Below the pieces are notes generated by a model. The model made no database searches, had not been told where the DNA came from, and worked only from the letters and a program-made list of their open reading frames with translations. The position numbers were made by a program, and so were the translations under genes. Positions 11,312 to 23,389 of a stretch of 64,000 nt of DNA are shown here, piece by piece (the first letter of the stretch is position 1; each line of letters begins with the position of its first letter). Source of the stretch: Erpobdella octoculata (lineage: Eukaryota; Annelida; Clitellata; Hirudinida; Erpobdellidae); the NCBI GenBank assembly GCA_963978895.1, contig OZ022238.1, positions 48,082,466-48,146,465 of the forward strand. The letters are read 5' to 3'.

Positions 11312-11955
11312 ACAGTGGAAAGATGTGTTAAAATAGTAACTTAAGCTTCAGCAGCAGTTTGTGGCGCTTAAGCAAGAAACGGCCTTTTTCCGAGCTAGAG
11401 TGGAAGCAAAACGCTTAATGCCGGTTTTTGTTTTATTCAAACATTGAATAGCAAAAAATTGGGGTTTCTTCATATACGACAGAACATATACAAAAATGTT
11501 GCAAAACGCGTCACAATGAACGCATTTCTCTTTACAACTTTTGAGCCAATTAAGTCATAAAAACCTATTATATGTCCTTGAGCACAAAATTAAAGAAGCT
11601 TTCCAGTGGTAACTTACATATTGCTATATATGTTACATTGGATTATCTAAAAATTAAAAAACACGCAATTTTTAAAAATCTGATTACTTTATTGAAGATG
11701 TCACAGGCGTGGCCATTGCAATTTGAATCCACTCCCATGATTCTAGTCACAAAATACTCAAAATAGTCTCAAATTGTGGATTCGGGTTTACTCATGTTTA
11801 TTACTAAAATACTAAATTTGTTTTCAATTATTTTTAGAGTCTTAGTGATATACAGTTTTTTGACCCTGTATTGAAATGTTCAATTTGTACATTGGTACAC
11901 ATTTTGGACTACAAAGACAGCCCTAACGTTGACGTTTATTCAAAAAAATACACAC

Positions 11956-12041
11956 CGTGTAGCTTCAGCTATTGTGGACGAGTCATACTTGACATTTTCT
12001 TTTCCATTTTTTTTCAAATAACCAAATTTTTTTAGGAAGTC
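11956..12041 (-). CDS. MMP-A exon 3: propeptide start
   Basis: 86 nt encoding [20 protein letters not shown] and STIAEAT. Confidence 0.75.
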
Positions 12042-12645
12042 CTACAAATAAAAATTTCAAGTTATCAAAATAATAATTTTTTACATTGGCGGCTACTAAT
12101 TGTTTTAAAATAAATGCAAACGCATAAATTTTCAATCGATTTTTAACAAACTTCTAGACTAACTAAAGCTCTAAACCTTTCAACACTTATTTTTTCCATT
12201 TAGAATAATAATATTCAATCAGTTTTTATATGATTTGATCTTTACTTCGATTAAATTATTTTAGTTTCAAAATTTATAAACAGGCGAATTCATTTCGCTT
12301 GAGCAAATTTATAAGCGAATTGAAAAGTGCGTTTTAAAAAAAATTGTCAAATTTTAAAACTCTTTGTTTTGATCGAAAAATTTAATTTAAATAAATAACG
12401 AGTTTTAAGTCCACAAGAGCCACGTTTCTGCTGGCGTTATGTGATTGGACGAGGCATCTCAGCTTAAAGGCCGTTACCTTATTTCTTAAGTAATTAGTCG
12501 TATAGCTATTAGTAAATATTTCTATTAGTAGTTATTAATTAATTAAATAATTAAATAGTATATAAAAATTGTTTGTACATAAAAAGATGCCTATAACTTT
12601 AAACAAAATTCACGCGTTAACCCGGTTAACCCTTGGAGGTCCGTG

Positions 12646-12853
12646 GAGAAAAAATAACTTCGTTGGCCATGTGGGGTGCCTGTGCACCCCAGAATTAAAA
12701 CACAAAAAAAATTGATTCCAGAAACATTTATTGTGGTTTGCTAGATCTGGCAAATAAAAATAAACAATGAATGTTTCTGAAATAAAATTTGCTTACGTTT
12801 TAACTCTGGGGTGCACAGGCACCCCACATGGCCAACGAAGTTATTTTTTTCTC
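12646..12853. mobile_element. Palindromic MITE with about 47-bp inverted arms
   Basis: Arms 12646-12692 and 12805-12853 are near-perfect reverse complements (one A/T-run indel). Each arm holds its own hairpin GGGGTGCCTGTGCACCCC. The spacer also folds (AAACATT.../...AATGTTT). No coding potential. Just upstream lies GTTAACCCGGTTAAC. Located in intron 2 of MMP-A. Superfamily unclear. Confidence 0.7.
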
Positions 12854-14157
12854 TTTAGACATAGATTATCATATGTGTAGATATATATATATCTATTGAT
12901 ATATGTGGAGTAACATATATCAAATATATAAACATATGGATATATTTGTATGTAATGAATTGCAATTATTGCTTCATAGCAGTTGATAAAAATTTTGTTT
13001 TCTGGCTAATGGGGGGGGGGTGCAAGTACACCACATTGACATTTGCTCTCCATTTTATCGCCAATCAGTCAACTTACGTTTACCATTACACGTCGGCGTC
13101 TGAAATTTTTTTGTGATAAATTACAGGAAATTAGTTGCTTTTGCTGCTGCTACTTTCATTGCCCCATCTATTTTTTTATATGTGGGGTGCACCAGCAATG
13201 TTTTGATTTATACACCCGTCACCAATCAATCGGTTAAATTTGTATAGCGCTATTTCCTAACGTACAATAGAGCCTGGACACAGATAGAGATAGAGAAAAT
13301 TTGCATCATTTTTTATTAATTAAATAAATACTGAATTTTATGTTTTCGAATAAAGGTATAATAAACAAAGTTTTCATTCTAAATTTTTAAATTAAAAAAT
13401 AAAATGATGTTTTTTCTAAATAGATTAAAAACTTATAATTCTTTTTTTCTAAAAAGTTTTTGTACCTTTCTAAATTTTTTTAATGTTTTACTTAATTTTA
13501 TTCTATAATTCATTCATTTTTGGTCTATTCAATTTTACAATTTACAATAATGTGAAGCCTATAAAGACAAATAGATCTACAAGATTGCAGGTTAACTGAA
13601 ATAACGGAAAATTGGTATTTTTAAAGGTTAAATGGTCCCATCGTATGGCTGAAGCAAGCAAGCACGCACGTAAGTAAGCAAACACGATGAAATTAATATA
13701 AACCGTTAAAAACTTTGGAATTCGGGGACTAAAAATGTTTTGCAAAATATTTTTTGATGATAGTAAGTCTATAAAATATGAAAACATTGACCACAGTCTT
13801 CTAATTGATTAATACTTAAAGTATGTGAGGAAATGTTTGAAAAACTTTCAAATCAATATTGAATAAACAATTTTCATTAACAATTTTTAAATTTGAAAAT
13901 CAAATGTCACCTTCTTTAAATAGACGTTTATTCACAAAAAAAACCAAAAAAAATGAACTAAGAATTTAAAGTTTGTTTCTCTACATAAGATTTTAATGGA
14001 TTCGCTTCTATAATTTACTGCAATGTTTTCCAATCAATCTGAAATTTAACAGAATGTGAAGTCCGCCGCAATTAATAAACACACCAAATTTCAATTTTAG
14101 TGTGAGGATTGAAAATAAAGGTTATTTTCAAATCAATGTGAAATAAACAAATAATTT

Positions 14158-14287
14158 ATTTAAATATTTAAACATTTTAAATTTTATATTTAAATATTTA
14201 AAAATTTTAAATTTTATATTTAAATATTTAAAAATTTTAAATTTTATATTTATATATTTAAAAATTTTAAATTTTATATTTAAATAT
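14158..14287. repeat. 30-bp AT-rich tandem repeat
   Basis: Four copies of a TTTAAATATTTAAAAATTTT / AAATTTTATA unit in MMP-A intron 2. Confidence 0.8.
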
Positions 14288-14348
14288 TGCTTTTTTTTAA
14301 ATACCAAAAATTTTGTGTTGGTTTCTACATAAAACTTGAATTGCTCTA

Positions 14349-14478
14349 TCAAGTAACGAATGAACAACTGAACGACTTAAGGACTGAACGACTAAACGAA
14401 TGAACAAACGAACAAACGAAAGAACAAACGAACGAACGAACGAACGAACGAAAGAACGAACGAATGAACGAATGAACA
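14349..14478. repeat. (GAAC)n-type array
   Basis: GAACGAACGAAAGAACAAAC-like tetranucleotides, leading into a small fragment of the GC-minisatellite element. Confidence 0.75.
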
Positions 14479-14505
14479 AAATTAACGGGAGCGGGAGAGC
14501 AAGCG

Positions 14506-14645
14506 GATACGGGAGATATTGTCGTGATGGGTGCTGTCCAGGGAAAACATTGTCCGGGGGATTCTTGTCCGGGAGATATTGTTTGTCGGGGGATATTGTC
14601 CGGAGGATTTGGCAAGAATGATATTGTCCTGGCCCAGTATTGGTA
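14506..14645. repeat. GGAGATATTGTCC minisatellite, MMP-A intron 2
   Basis: Degenerate 13-18-bp units (GGGAGATATTGTCGTG, GTCCGGGGGATTCTT, GGGGGATATTGTCCGGAG) just downstream of exon 2. Confidence 0.65.
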
Positions 14646-14804
14646 ATGAATATTTCCAAACCCACATATCAGTTTTGATTTTAGATTGATCAAGCATGAG
14701 CTGTTGCCAAGGTATTCAAAAGTATTGTTTTAAGCAGTTATTGAAATCAATTATAATAATTATTAATTAAAACGGCTTAACATGACATTAAAATGAAAAC
14801 TTAC

Positions 14805-14860
14805 AATCCATGTATATGGAGGTGTCTTGTTTTCATCTGAATTATTACTTTCTTCTGTGG
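14805..14860 (-). CDS. MMP-A exon 2: linker
   Basis: 56 nt between ttttag and gtaagt, encoding TEESNNSDENKTPPYTWI after a split Ala codon. Confidence 0.72.
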
Positions 14861-15689
14861 CTAAAAGAAAAAATGAAAATTAACATTTCAAACATTAAAA
14901 TAAGATACGTTTATAAAAAAAATTGATGAAAATAAACTAGATTTTTAAAACGGATATGGGCATATAGAGACTTTTATATGCACCATTGAAGTACTGCACG
15001 GGTTGATTTATTGGGTTCCGACCCGTCGGCAACTTGGCTTAGCCCATTTCATAAGCCAAATTTTTAGGCCCGGCCCGTTCCACACTCGTTTCATATGTCT
15101 AAAATCCCTAAACTTGGCAAACAAAAACCAGCCCTGCATTTTCGATCCCGCTTAATTTCAAACACGCCCAGCACTTTTTGAAAGCGCTAAAATCAAAGCC
15201 AGGCCTGGCCCGGCAGTGCCGTACTCATCATTTACAGTTTTTTTTTATGTAAGGGACAAACAGTATTGATGAATGGTACAGACACAATTAACTCAACTAC
15301 CGATATTGAAAAGTGAGCTATGTAAACAAGATGAGAAAAGCGTTTGCTCAATTTAAAAAAAATTTGCACTGCACACGACTCAGTCGCCAGGTTTCCAGTG
15401 CATATCTAGTCCTTAAGCAAATATAAGTTTGTATTGCGACGTCTGAAAACATGCGCAATCAAGCCATTGTCACAAAAATTGATATTTTTTAAGAATGGTG
15501 CTCTTATGGGCAAATTGTTCACTTTATAACACTCACGTAAAAATTGCTTCAAAAATTGAATAGATCAATAGGAGAGTTTTGTTAAAACGTTCAAAATTCA
15601 ATATTTAATACAAAATAGAAGTAGAACAAAAAATATATGAATGTTGTATTGGAAATGTATTAATTCCTAGAAATTTAAACATTTTTTAG

Positions 15690-16020
15690 TTGTAACATTT
15701 TCGTTGCTTTAACAAGCCAGTCCCAAGACTGGATAAAGGACGAAGGAACAGTTATAACTATCAAATAATATCTGTGAAAGGAAGAACTTCAGTATTTTTG
15801 ACATACAGCTATTAAAGTTTTGAAAAACCTAGTGTAAAAAATATAAGCTATTATACAAAATGTAATTTTTTTAGGCTCCGGCTCGCTAATTGTGAGCCAG
15901 TCCCAGGCCTGGAAAAGGAGAAAAAACAGTTAACAAGATTTAATATGATCTACGACAGATAGTACTTAGATGCTTTCTACACACTACCATTTCAGTCTTA
16001 AAACAATTGGTGTAAAAGAA
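15690..16020. repeat. Structured repeat block in MMP-A intron 1
   Basis: Two related units (15705, 15873). The second contains GGCTCGCTAATTGTGAGCC, CCAGTCCCAGGCCTGGA, a purine run and TATGATCTACGACAG. The CCAGTCCCAAGCCTGGATAAA core recalls RTE-type LINE ends. The same block is at 33345-33600, 51630-51800 and 63068-63230 in the other MMP introns. Confidence 0.5.
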
Positions 16021-16021
16021 A

Positions 16022-16151
<130 letters not shown>

Positions 16152-16154
16152 TAA

Positions 16155-16343
16155 TGTAAAATCGCTGTTTTTACGATAGGTTTTCCCATTGATAGACGTT
16201 AAAGGACTTGGAATAACTATTATGGACATTATTATTAAACCAGAAGGTATAACTAGCCGTAACAAAGCTTCATTTATTATTTTCCAATAAAACATCAAAA
16301 CCATTCTATTGAGCCCGGTATACGATTTGGTGATATCGTAACA
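16155..16343 (+). repeat. 5' LTR
   Basis: 189 bp, same sequence as 17941-18129. The shared stretch extends 3 bp further left (taa), so the exact edge is slightly uncertain. Confidence 0.85.
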
Positions 16344-16344
16344 T

Positions 16345-16361
16345 TGGTGTCAGAATTGGGA
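16345..16361 (+). other. Primer-binding site of the LTR element
   Basis: Begins TGG, the complement of a tRNA CCA end, one base after the LTR. The primer tRNA is not identified. Confidence 0.6.
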
Positions 16362-16383
16362 TACAAGAATGGTTTTGAAATAA

Positions 16384-17937
16384 TTGGATGAGCTTTGGGC
16401 GAGTGAAATGAAAGACGAGCTGGAGAAACGTGGCCTGAGCGATACACGTAAAAAGGACGAACTTATGGAACGCCTCTTAGCCGCGTTAGTGAATGAGGGC
16501 TATGGGCCTGACGACGACGAATTTCTATTCGACATTGAAGAGGAAGCTGTGGTCAAGCGAAGGAAATTAAAAAACAAATTGCTGGAGGAAGAAAGACAAC
16601 GAGCGAGAGAAAACATGGCAGCACAGAAGAAGACAGGAGAAGGAATGATTCTTGGCCACGGAAACAAAGTAGCAGCAGCCGGTACAACTGTTGAGAGTTT
16701 GGTCGCAGGGTTGGCTGAGGCAGTGGTGGACACGGTTCTGGACCAGCGGGCTGCTGGTGATGTGGGTTGCTGCGGCGAAACCCAATTTGAACTGGAGTCC
16801 ACCAGCTGTGTCTCAGAGCATGTGACGGATGACGGCCGTACAAACTGCACAAGTCAGGTGGGTCATGATGATGAGCCTGTTAAAGACGGTCATGATAAGG
16901 AACCTTGCAAAGATGCTCAAGATGAACCATGCAAAGATGGTGACAGTGATACAGTCGGTTTGGACGTCAAAAACCAAACTAAAGAAGATGAGAAGAATGT
17001 TGAAAACGAAATGCAAAACGATGAGGATGAAAGTGATGATGATTATTATAATAATGGCAATAACAACTATGGCTTTCACCCATACAGCGACGGTTCTGAA
17101 ACGGAAGCCTCCATAACAGACGACGGCACCGAATATTCAGGGTCAGATTTTAGTGAAGAATCTGACTCGGATGAAGCAACCGAGGATTTAGAAACGGACG
17201 AAACTCCAATGGAAAAATACGTCAAAGTTAACTTGACAAAAAAAGAAGACACTGATTTAAGAGACGATGGCGATAATTTGAAGAAAGATCCGCTGGACGA
17301 TACGAAAGTTAACACTGACGAAAGAGCCGAGTTGGAATGTGAAAAGAAAACGTTCGATTGTAGCTTGAAAGAAAACAAACATGACGACGATGAACTTCTC
17401 CAAAACAACAATAGCAATGCAGCAAGCAAAAACTCTGGAAAAGATGAGACAAGAACAGAGAACGGTGCCGAGGGTTTTAAATCAGATGAATCCACAGAGG
17501 ATCCTAGATCAGATAGACTAAGAGTCATTGTAAAATCAAATACCAGTTTGATGAAGGGATTTATTGGATTTATGGAACGACGTGTTTTCGAAAAACCTTT
17601 TGAAGAGTTTCTTGAGAGAGATCGAAAAGATGTGAAGGAAGAAGAAAAAGCAGACAATTCCGATAAACTGTGCAAAGATGTTCAGGACGAGGCATGCAAA
17701 AAAGGCTGTGATGAACCGTGCAGAAATGGCGACGATGAGCCAAAGAAAGACTCTGTTGATGAGCCAAAGAAAGACTGGAAGAAACTGTGTCAAACGGTCA
17801 AGAGACTTGACCATGTTGTTTGCGAATTGCGGTCAAAGCCACGAGTAAAGATCAAGGTATTTTGGTGTTCGTGGCCGAGTCGCATTTCTCAAAAGCGACT
17901 ATGCTGTTCGGGACGAACAGAATTAAGAAGGGGGTAA
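16384..17937 (+). CDS. SAP-domain acidic protein of the LTR element (gag-like)
   Basis: About 517 codons open from 16384 to TAA at 17935-17937. Residues 1-37 (LDELWASEMKDELEKRGL and onward to LLAAL) match a SAP helix-turn-helix, a DNA-binding fold found at the N-terminus of some Ty3-type gag proteins. The middle is very acidic (long Asp/Glu/Ser/Asn runs), with Cys-containing repeats of the CKDxQDEPCKDG type near residues 175-190 and 430-450. There is no zinc knuckle, protease or RT. An ATG at 16369 is in the same frame but is separated from the ORF by TAA at 16381; the first ATG after that stop is at 16408, inside the SAP helix. The role is inferred (capsid-like or chromatin-tethering). The last 25 residues overlap the element's 3' end and may be non-functional. 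Confidence 0.7.
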   Translation: MDELWASEMKDELEKRGLSDTRKKDELMERLLAALVNEGYGPDDDEFLFDIEEEAVVKRRKLKNKLLEEERQRARENMAAQKKTGEGMILGHGNKVAAAGTTVESLVAGLAEAVVDTVLDQRAAGDVGCCGETQFELESTSCVSEHVTDDGRTNCTSQVGHDDEPVKDGHDKEPCKDAQDEPCKDGDSDTVGLDVKNQTKEDEKNVENEMQNDEDESDDDYYNNGNNNYGFHPYSDGSETEASITDDGTEYSGSDFSEESDSDEATEDLETDETPMEKYVKVNLTKKEDTDLRDDGDNLKKDPLDDTKVNTDERAELECEKKTFDCSLKENKHDDDELLQNNNSNAASKNSGKDETRTENGAEGFKSDESTEDPRSDRLRVIVKSNTSLMKGFIGFMERRVFEKPFEEFLERDRKDVKEEEKADNSDKLCKDVQDEACKKGCDEPCRNGDDEPKKDSVDEPKKDWKKLCQTVKRLDHVVCELRSKPRVKIKVFWCSWPSRISQKRLCCSGRTELRRG

Positions 17938-17940
17938 TAA

Positions 17941-18551
<611 letters not shown>

Positions 18552-18686
18552 AGTCATACAAATACTCTCACACGCACTAAACAAACACAAAAAATAATTT
18601 TTGTTTAAAATCGTAACAGCTAGAAAATAAATTAAAGTTTATTTAAAAAGAAGAATAATTTGTATTTTATTTTTAATTGTCTTTAC

Positions 18687-18798
18687 CGTTGTTTTCTTCT
18701 GGCTTGCTTTCTTCTGTTTTGTCAGCGTCAGTTGAAATATATAATAAACTGCAAACAACAACCAACAAGTTCAGAGCGATTACAAATTTTGAATTCAT
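18687..18798 (-). CDS. MMP-A exon 1: signal peptide
   Basis: 112 nt from ATG at 18798: MNSKFVIALNLLVVVCSLLY, then a TDADKTEESKPEENN tail, in phase 1 at ACG/gtaaag. Three codons shorter than B and C. Part of a gene broken further downstream. Confidence 0.75.
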
Positions 18799-18849
18799 AA
18801 TCACAGTTTGCATCAACAATTGAACTATCAAATTAAAAGTTTTAATTCG

Positions 18850-18856
18850 TTTTATA
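18850..18856 (-). promoter_or_regulatory. TATA box of MMP-A
   Basis: TATAAAA within GAGTATAAAACGAATT, 52 bp before the ATG. The context is conserved at B (33987) and C (52612). An inverted CCAAT box lies at 18920-18924. Confidence 0.65.
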
Positions 18857-20185
18857 CTCTGAAAGTTAAAATTTGCTTTCCTAGAAAAATCTTTGTTCAA
18901 CCATGTTTTGGTTTTTTAGCCAATCGCTGGCATGTTTTCTTCGGCTTGTTGTATTAAGCTTTTTAAAATTATGAAATACATGTAACTCAATCGATTGAAG
19001 TTTCATGTTTTACATAAAAACTTTTTAGAAATAAACCCTTTTTGTAATTTTAAATTTGCGTTGTATTCCATGAATGAGACACAGAAATGTCCGAAGATAT
19101 GTTCTGTTGAGTACCGTCTGTTATTTAACCATTTAACAACTCTTTTAAGAAGAAATTGAGCTGGTGTATGTAACTTTTGAATTTTTTAATTTAAGCTAAA
19201 CAATTATTAATAAACTCTAGAAAATTTTGTTACTTGTGTGAATTTGATGCAATGACATGATTAATAATTTTTCATTCACTTTGTTTAGACTCTGATTTGA
19301 ATAAAGGTAAAACTTGGTATAATTTAATATTGAGGTTCTTTATTTGTTTCAGATTTACAACAACAACTGTTTCTAAATTTTTTTAAAGTATTTTAAATAA
19401 AAAATAAAGTATACACACTTAAATTGTTTTTTCAAATGCTAATATGCATTTTCCTAAACAAAAAACTGCTAAAAAAAAATTTTTGATTACAAATTAATTT
19501 TTTCTATTAATTGCTTATAATAAAAAGATTAAACAACACAAAGTTATCAAACTAATATAATTTTTTCAGGTATTGTTAGATTTTTAATAATAGAGATTGT
19601 GCTTAGAAATTTGTTTCTGAGAGCCTGTTTGTGGTTTGGTAAAAATCATGTCTTCTATTTAGCCTCATTCCCTTTATATGTGGTGCCACCCTTTAAGGCA
19701 GGTTACTTCAGCAAAACTTTAGAGGGCACTTTTAAATCTTTAGATTCCAAAATTTTATATTTGTATGCTATAATTTTACTCTCAAACTGAAAATAGTTGT
19801 TAACCGGGGTCGGGGGGGGGGGTAGTCGTAGATATATTTGAAAAACTTCAGAACCTTATGTACTTTTACCCCTAGAAAAACTGATTACCGGAGAAGAAGA
19901 TAAGTTGTAGTCAGTGGCGGGTTTATGGGGCACCAACGAAGTGCGCCCTCATTCTATCCAGTCTTGATAGTAACGTTTAAAAAAATTCCAAAAACTTATG
20001 CAGTTTTTTTTTAAACGCTGATAGTCGGAAGGGGTAGTCACTGTTGCTTTTTTATAAATTTTTTCAAAAACTTCAACAATTTTATAGCCATTTTTTTCAA
20101 AATTTTTTTTTAAAAATCTTGGGGAAGGCAATTGCCCCACTGCGCCCCGCAAATGACGCCTCGCATCCCCTGGATGTATGGATAA

Positions 20186-20329
20186 ATGGATGGATGGATG
20201 GATGGATGGATGGATGGATGGATGAATGGATGGATGGATGGATGGATGGATGGATGGATGGATGGATGGATGGATGGATGAATGGATGGATGGATGGATG
20301 GATGGATGGATGGATGGATGGATGGATGG

Positions 20330-20362
<33 letters not shown>
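20186..20362. repeat. (GGAT)n microsatellite
   Basis: ATGG units with rare GAAT and GGAC variants. Downstream of a decayed hAT-like end (GCGCCCCGCAAATGACGCC). Confidence 0.95.
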
Positions 20363-20363
<1 letters not shown>

Positions 20364-20679
20364 ACTTATGAGCCCTTACGACCTTGGTTATATTGGTATT
20401 GCGAATCAGCAAAAATAACTATTTCAACAGTAATTTCTGGGGGATTTGCCGTGAAACGTTCCGCCTAGTCTACGCGACACGATAGCTATTTCTATCAAGC
20501 CGGCATCAACAGCATCCGTAAGAAGGGGGACACGTACAAGCCTAAACAGCTGTTTCTAATATTTTAGAATTGTAGTGGTTCTCACACTGGTTCCAACAGT
20601 TGTGTGGATGCTTTGACAAATCTCTTCACCGGGCCATTCTGTTGCGTATTAAATTTAGTATAATTGTTTGAAAAAAATA

Positions 20680-20740
20680 GTTGCTTTCCCTCTCACGGTC
20701 GTTTTCCCGCTCCCTGTTGTTTTCCCGTTCCCGAAATATG
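20680..20740 (+). repeat. Fragment of the GC-minisatellite element
   Basis: Only a few units: TCACGGTCGTTTTCCCGCTC, CCTGTTGTTTTCCCGTTCCC. Confidence 0.45.
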
Positions 20741-21976
20741 AATTGTGTGAATACAGCTGGTATAATGAGAAATAAATATACATATATAAAAAATATATAT
20801 ATGAGAGTCTGTCTGTAAAAAATAATTTAAACAAAAATTGTAAATAGCCCACTTCCTATCCTCAGACCAACAGCTTGTATAATAAGAAATAAAGATACAT
20901 ATAAGAGATTGGTAGTGATTCTGCAGATATTCCTTATCTTTCTCGACAACATGTCATTTACTTGGTGAACGACTTTTCTGATCACCAAATCCATGCCTTG
21001 AAGATCGCTGCCGGAAACAGTTCGACTTACGATTCGTTTCAGCCTTCCGACGATCATTACCAATCTTTTGTCGACATCCTTCAACCTGATGATAGCTCTG
21101 AAAATACCCTCAAAATCGACCATTCCTCTCTCGGAGACGACAATCAATAACAATTGAATGTCTCTCACAATCTTACTCCACCCTTCCAATAATGACATCC
21201 TTCCAAACTTCATTGATAATCCTAACATTACTTTTCGTCGAACGAGACGAAATCGAGACAACATTTGATTTTCTTCTTTTACTATGCCATGTACTTATAT
21301 CCTTGCAATAGTTAATATTCGTTTATTGACTTTAATAATTTTATTTTATACCTCAATAATAATTAATTTTTATACACTTTTATCTATTTAACTCATAATT
21401 GATGTCTATCTCTTTTGCTATGTCCTGTACGTATATCTTTGCAACAGTTATTATTTGTTTACTTACTTTAATAATTTATTTTATACCCTAACTAGCAGTG
21501 CCCGTAGCGGCTTCGCTCGCATGAAATTAGAGAGTTTGAACCGTGCATCCATAGTAGAGATCATTTTTTTAGGTCTCGGCTCGGCCCGTCGACAAATTAG
21601 CCCAGCCCGTTTTAAAAACCCAAACTCCTGGCCCGGCACAGCCCGTCTGAATTAGGCCCGGCCCATTTTTACAGGCCTAGAAGTTCTATATACTTGATGA
21701 AAAACTTCGGCCCGTCCAACCTTGACCTCAGGTTTGGCCCGGCCAAACTGAAGACCCAAAAATCACTAAAATATCTATATACTTGGTGAAAAGCCTCGGC
21801 CCGTCCCACTTTGATTTAAGGTTTGGCCTGGCCCGTGTGAAGACTCTAAAATAACGGCTTGGCCCAGCCAATGATAAACTGGACTTAGCTACGTTTAACC
21901 GGCACAAAACTTCAAAATACTAATTTTTACATTTGTAGCACTTACAGTTTGTGAGTAGCAGTTATTTTGAAATCAA

Positions 21977-22880
21977 ATAACCCTTATTTCCACCCCACAT
22001 TTGAGGTCCTGGAAACCAAATTTTCAAAAAATGCTAAAACACGTATTTCATTATTTTTGGAGTAGAAACTAAATACTAATTTTTACTTCTGTAGCATTAA
22101 CAGTTTTTGAGTAGCAGCAACTTTAAAAACCAAATAACCCAAAAAATGATGAAACACGTATATCTTTTTTTTTTGAGTAGATACTAAGTATTAAATTTTT
22201 CATCTGTGGCAATTACAGTTGTTGAGTAGCAGTTACTTTAAAAACCAAATAACCCTATTTTCCACCCCACATTTGAAGTCCTGGAAACCAAATTTTCAAA
22301 AAATTGTGAAACCCGTATATCATTATTTTTAGAGTAGAAACTAAATTCTAATTTTTACTTTTGTACCATTACCAGTTTTTGAGTAGAAGCTACTTTAAAA
22401 ACCAAATAACCCAATTTTCCAACCCACATTTGAGGTCCGGGAAACCAAATTTGTAAAAAATGGTGAAACACGTATATCTTTATTTTTAGAAAAGAAACTA
22501 AATGATAATTTTTACATCTGTGGTATTTACTGTTTTTGAGTAGCAGTTACTATAAAAGACAATTAGCCCTATTTTCCACCCCACATTTGAAGTCCTGGAA
22601 ACCAAATTTTCAAAAAATGCTAAAACACGTATTTCATTATTTTTGCAGTAGAAACTAAATACTAATTTTACTCCTGTAGCATTAACAGTTTTTGAGTAGA
22701 AGCTACTTTAAAAACCAAATAACCCAATTTTCCAACCCACATTTGAGGTCCGGGAAACCGAATTTTCAAAAAATGGTGAAACACGTATCTTTTTATTTTT
22801 CAAAAAAATCTATATACCAAATTTCAAAATCTCCTCATTTTTGGTTTTCGAGATATACATTGTTTTAGAAAAAAGTTTGT
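21977..22880 (+). repeat. About 157-bp tandem repeat block
   Basis: Six units, with a shared AGTAGAAACTAAATACTAAT and TTGAGTAGCAG pattern between CCCCACATTTGA cores. Present with the same unit number in the second copy at 41.9-42.7 kb. Confidence 0.7.
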
Positions 22881-23010
22881 TTTCCAGTTTTTTCCCCTCA
22901 GGAGCAAAATTTTCAAAAATCCTTTCTTAGCGGATGTTTACGCTATAAAAGTAATATAAGTTCCAAATTTCACGTTTCTAGGATGAGGCGTTTGAGCTCG
23001 GCGTTGATTA

Positions 23011-23129
23011 TCAGTCAGTCATCTGTCAGTCAGTCAGTCAGTCAGTCAGTCAGTCAGTCAGTCAGTCAGTCAGTCAGTCAGTCAGTCAGTCAGTCAGTCA
23101 GTCAGTCAGTCAGTCAGTCAGTCAGTCAG
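23011..23129. repeat. (GTCA)n microsatellite in the twin element
   Basis: About 29 units; the homologous site at 42911-42934 has only a handful. Confidence 0.95.
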
Positions 23130-23344
23130 GACATGTTCTTTTATATATATAGATAACTAACTAATTTTTATTACATTTTTTATCTTTCTTACTCACGATT
23201 GTTTTCACCTTATCTCAACGTCATACATACTAGCTTTACCTAGTCCATTTCACCTTACCAAATTTGTTTATTTTTCATTCGCTTGCGCCAGTTCGCTCAC
23301 TTCTGTTCTGCCGGTAATTTCTATTTAAAGTTGTTTTGTTTTTT

Positions 23345-23389
23345 CGGCTCTGAAGATGGAATGTTATTCTCCGAAACTGGAGTCAGCTT
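23345..23389 (+). ncRNA. Candidate hammerhead-ribozyme-like motif
   Basis: Core CTGAAGA at 23350-23356 (CUGANGA), GAAA at 23373-23376 and GTC before the cleavage point. Stem I: GGCT with AGCT/T; stem III: ACT/AGT with a GG loop. Stem II is weak: GGA pairs with TCC through a bulge and an extra U lies next to the core. Such motifs occur in Penelope-like and other retroelements. Activity is uncertain because of stem II. Confidence 0.35.

Larger units (their letters stand above)
18900..20900. other. Upstream flank of MMP-A
   Basis: 18900-19800 aligns with 34000-34920 (upstream of B) and in part 52650-53230 (upstream of C): a duplicated promoter-side flank. 19910-20170 looks like a decayed transposon with CAGTGGCG and GGGGCAATTGCC-like ends. 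20420-20670 is unassigned. Confidence 0.45.
21491..23154 (+). mobile_element. Twin element copy 1 (1.66 kb) with about 157-bp tandem repeats
   Basis: Begins ACTAGCAGTGCCCGTAGCGG, ends TTCTTTTATATATATAGAT. Near-identical to 41408-42959. From about 21977 it contains six tandem units of about 157 bp (unit starts near 21977, 22133, 22247, 22404, 22562, 22718; one unit shortened), each with a CCCCACATTTGA(A/G)GTCC core. A (GTCA)n array fills 23011-23129. No coding capacity; class unknown. Confidence 0.75.

Noticed and set aside
13170..13235. Right end of a piggyBac element pairing with TTAACCCTTGG at 12627
   Set aside because: A TTAA is present, but the terminal sequence does not mirror the left end.
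16500..17814. Minus-strand and +2 frames over the SAP-protein ORF
   Set aside because: Shadows of the 517-codon plus-strand frame; no independent motifs.
20044..20468. Met-Asp-Gly-Trp repeat frames in (GGAT)n
   Set aside because: Microsatellite translation only.
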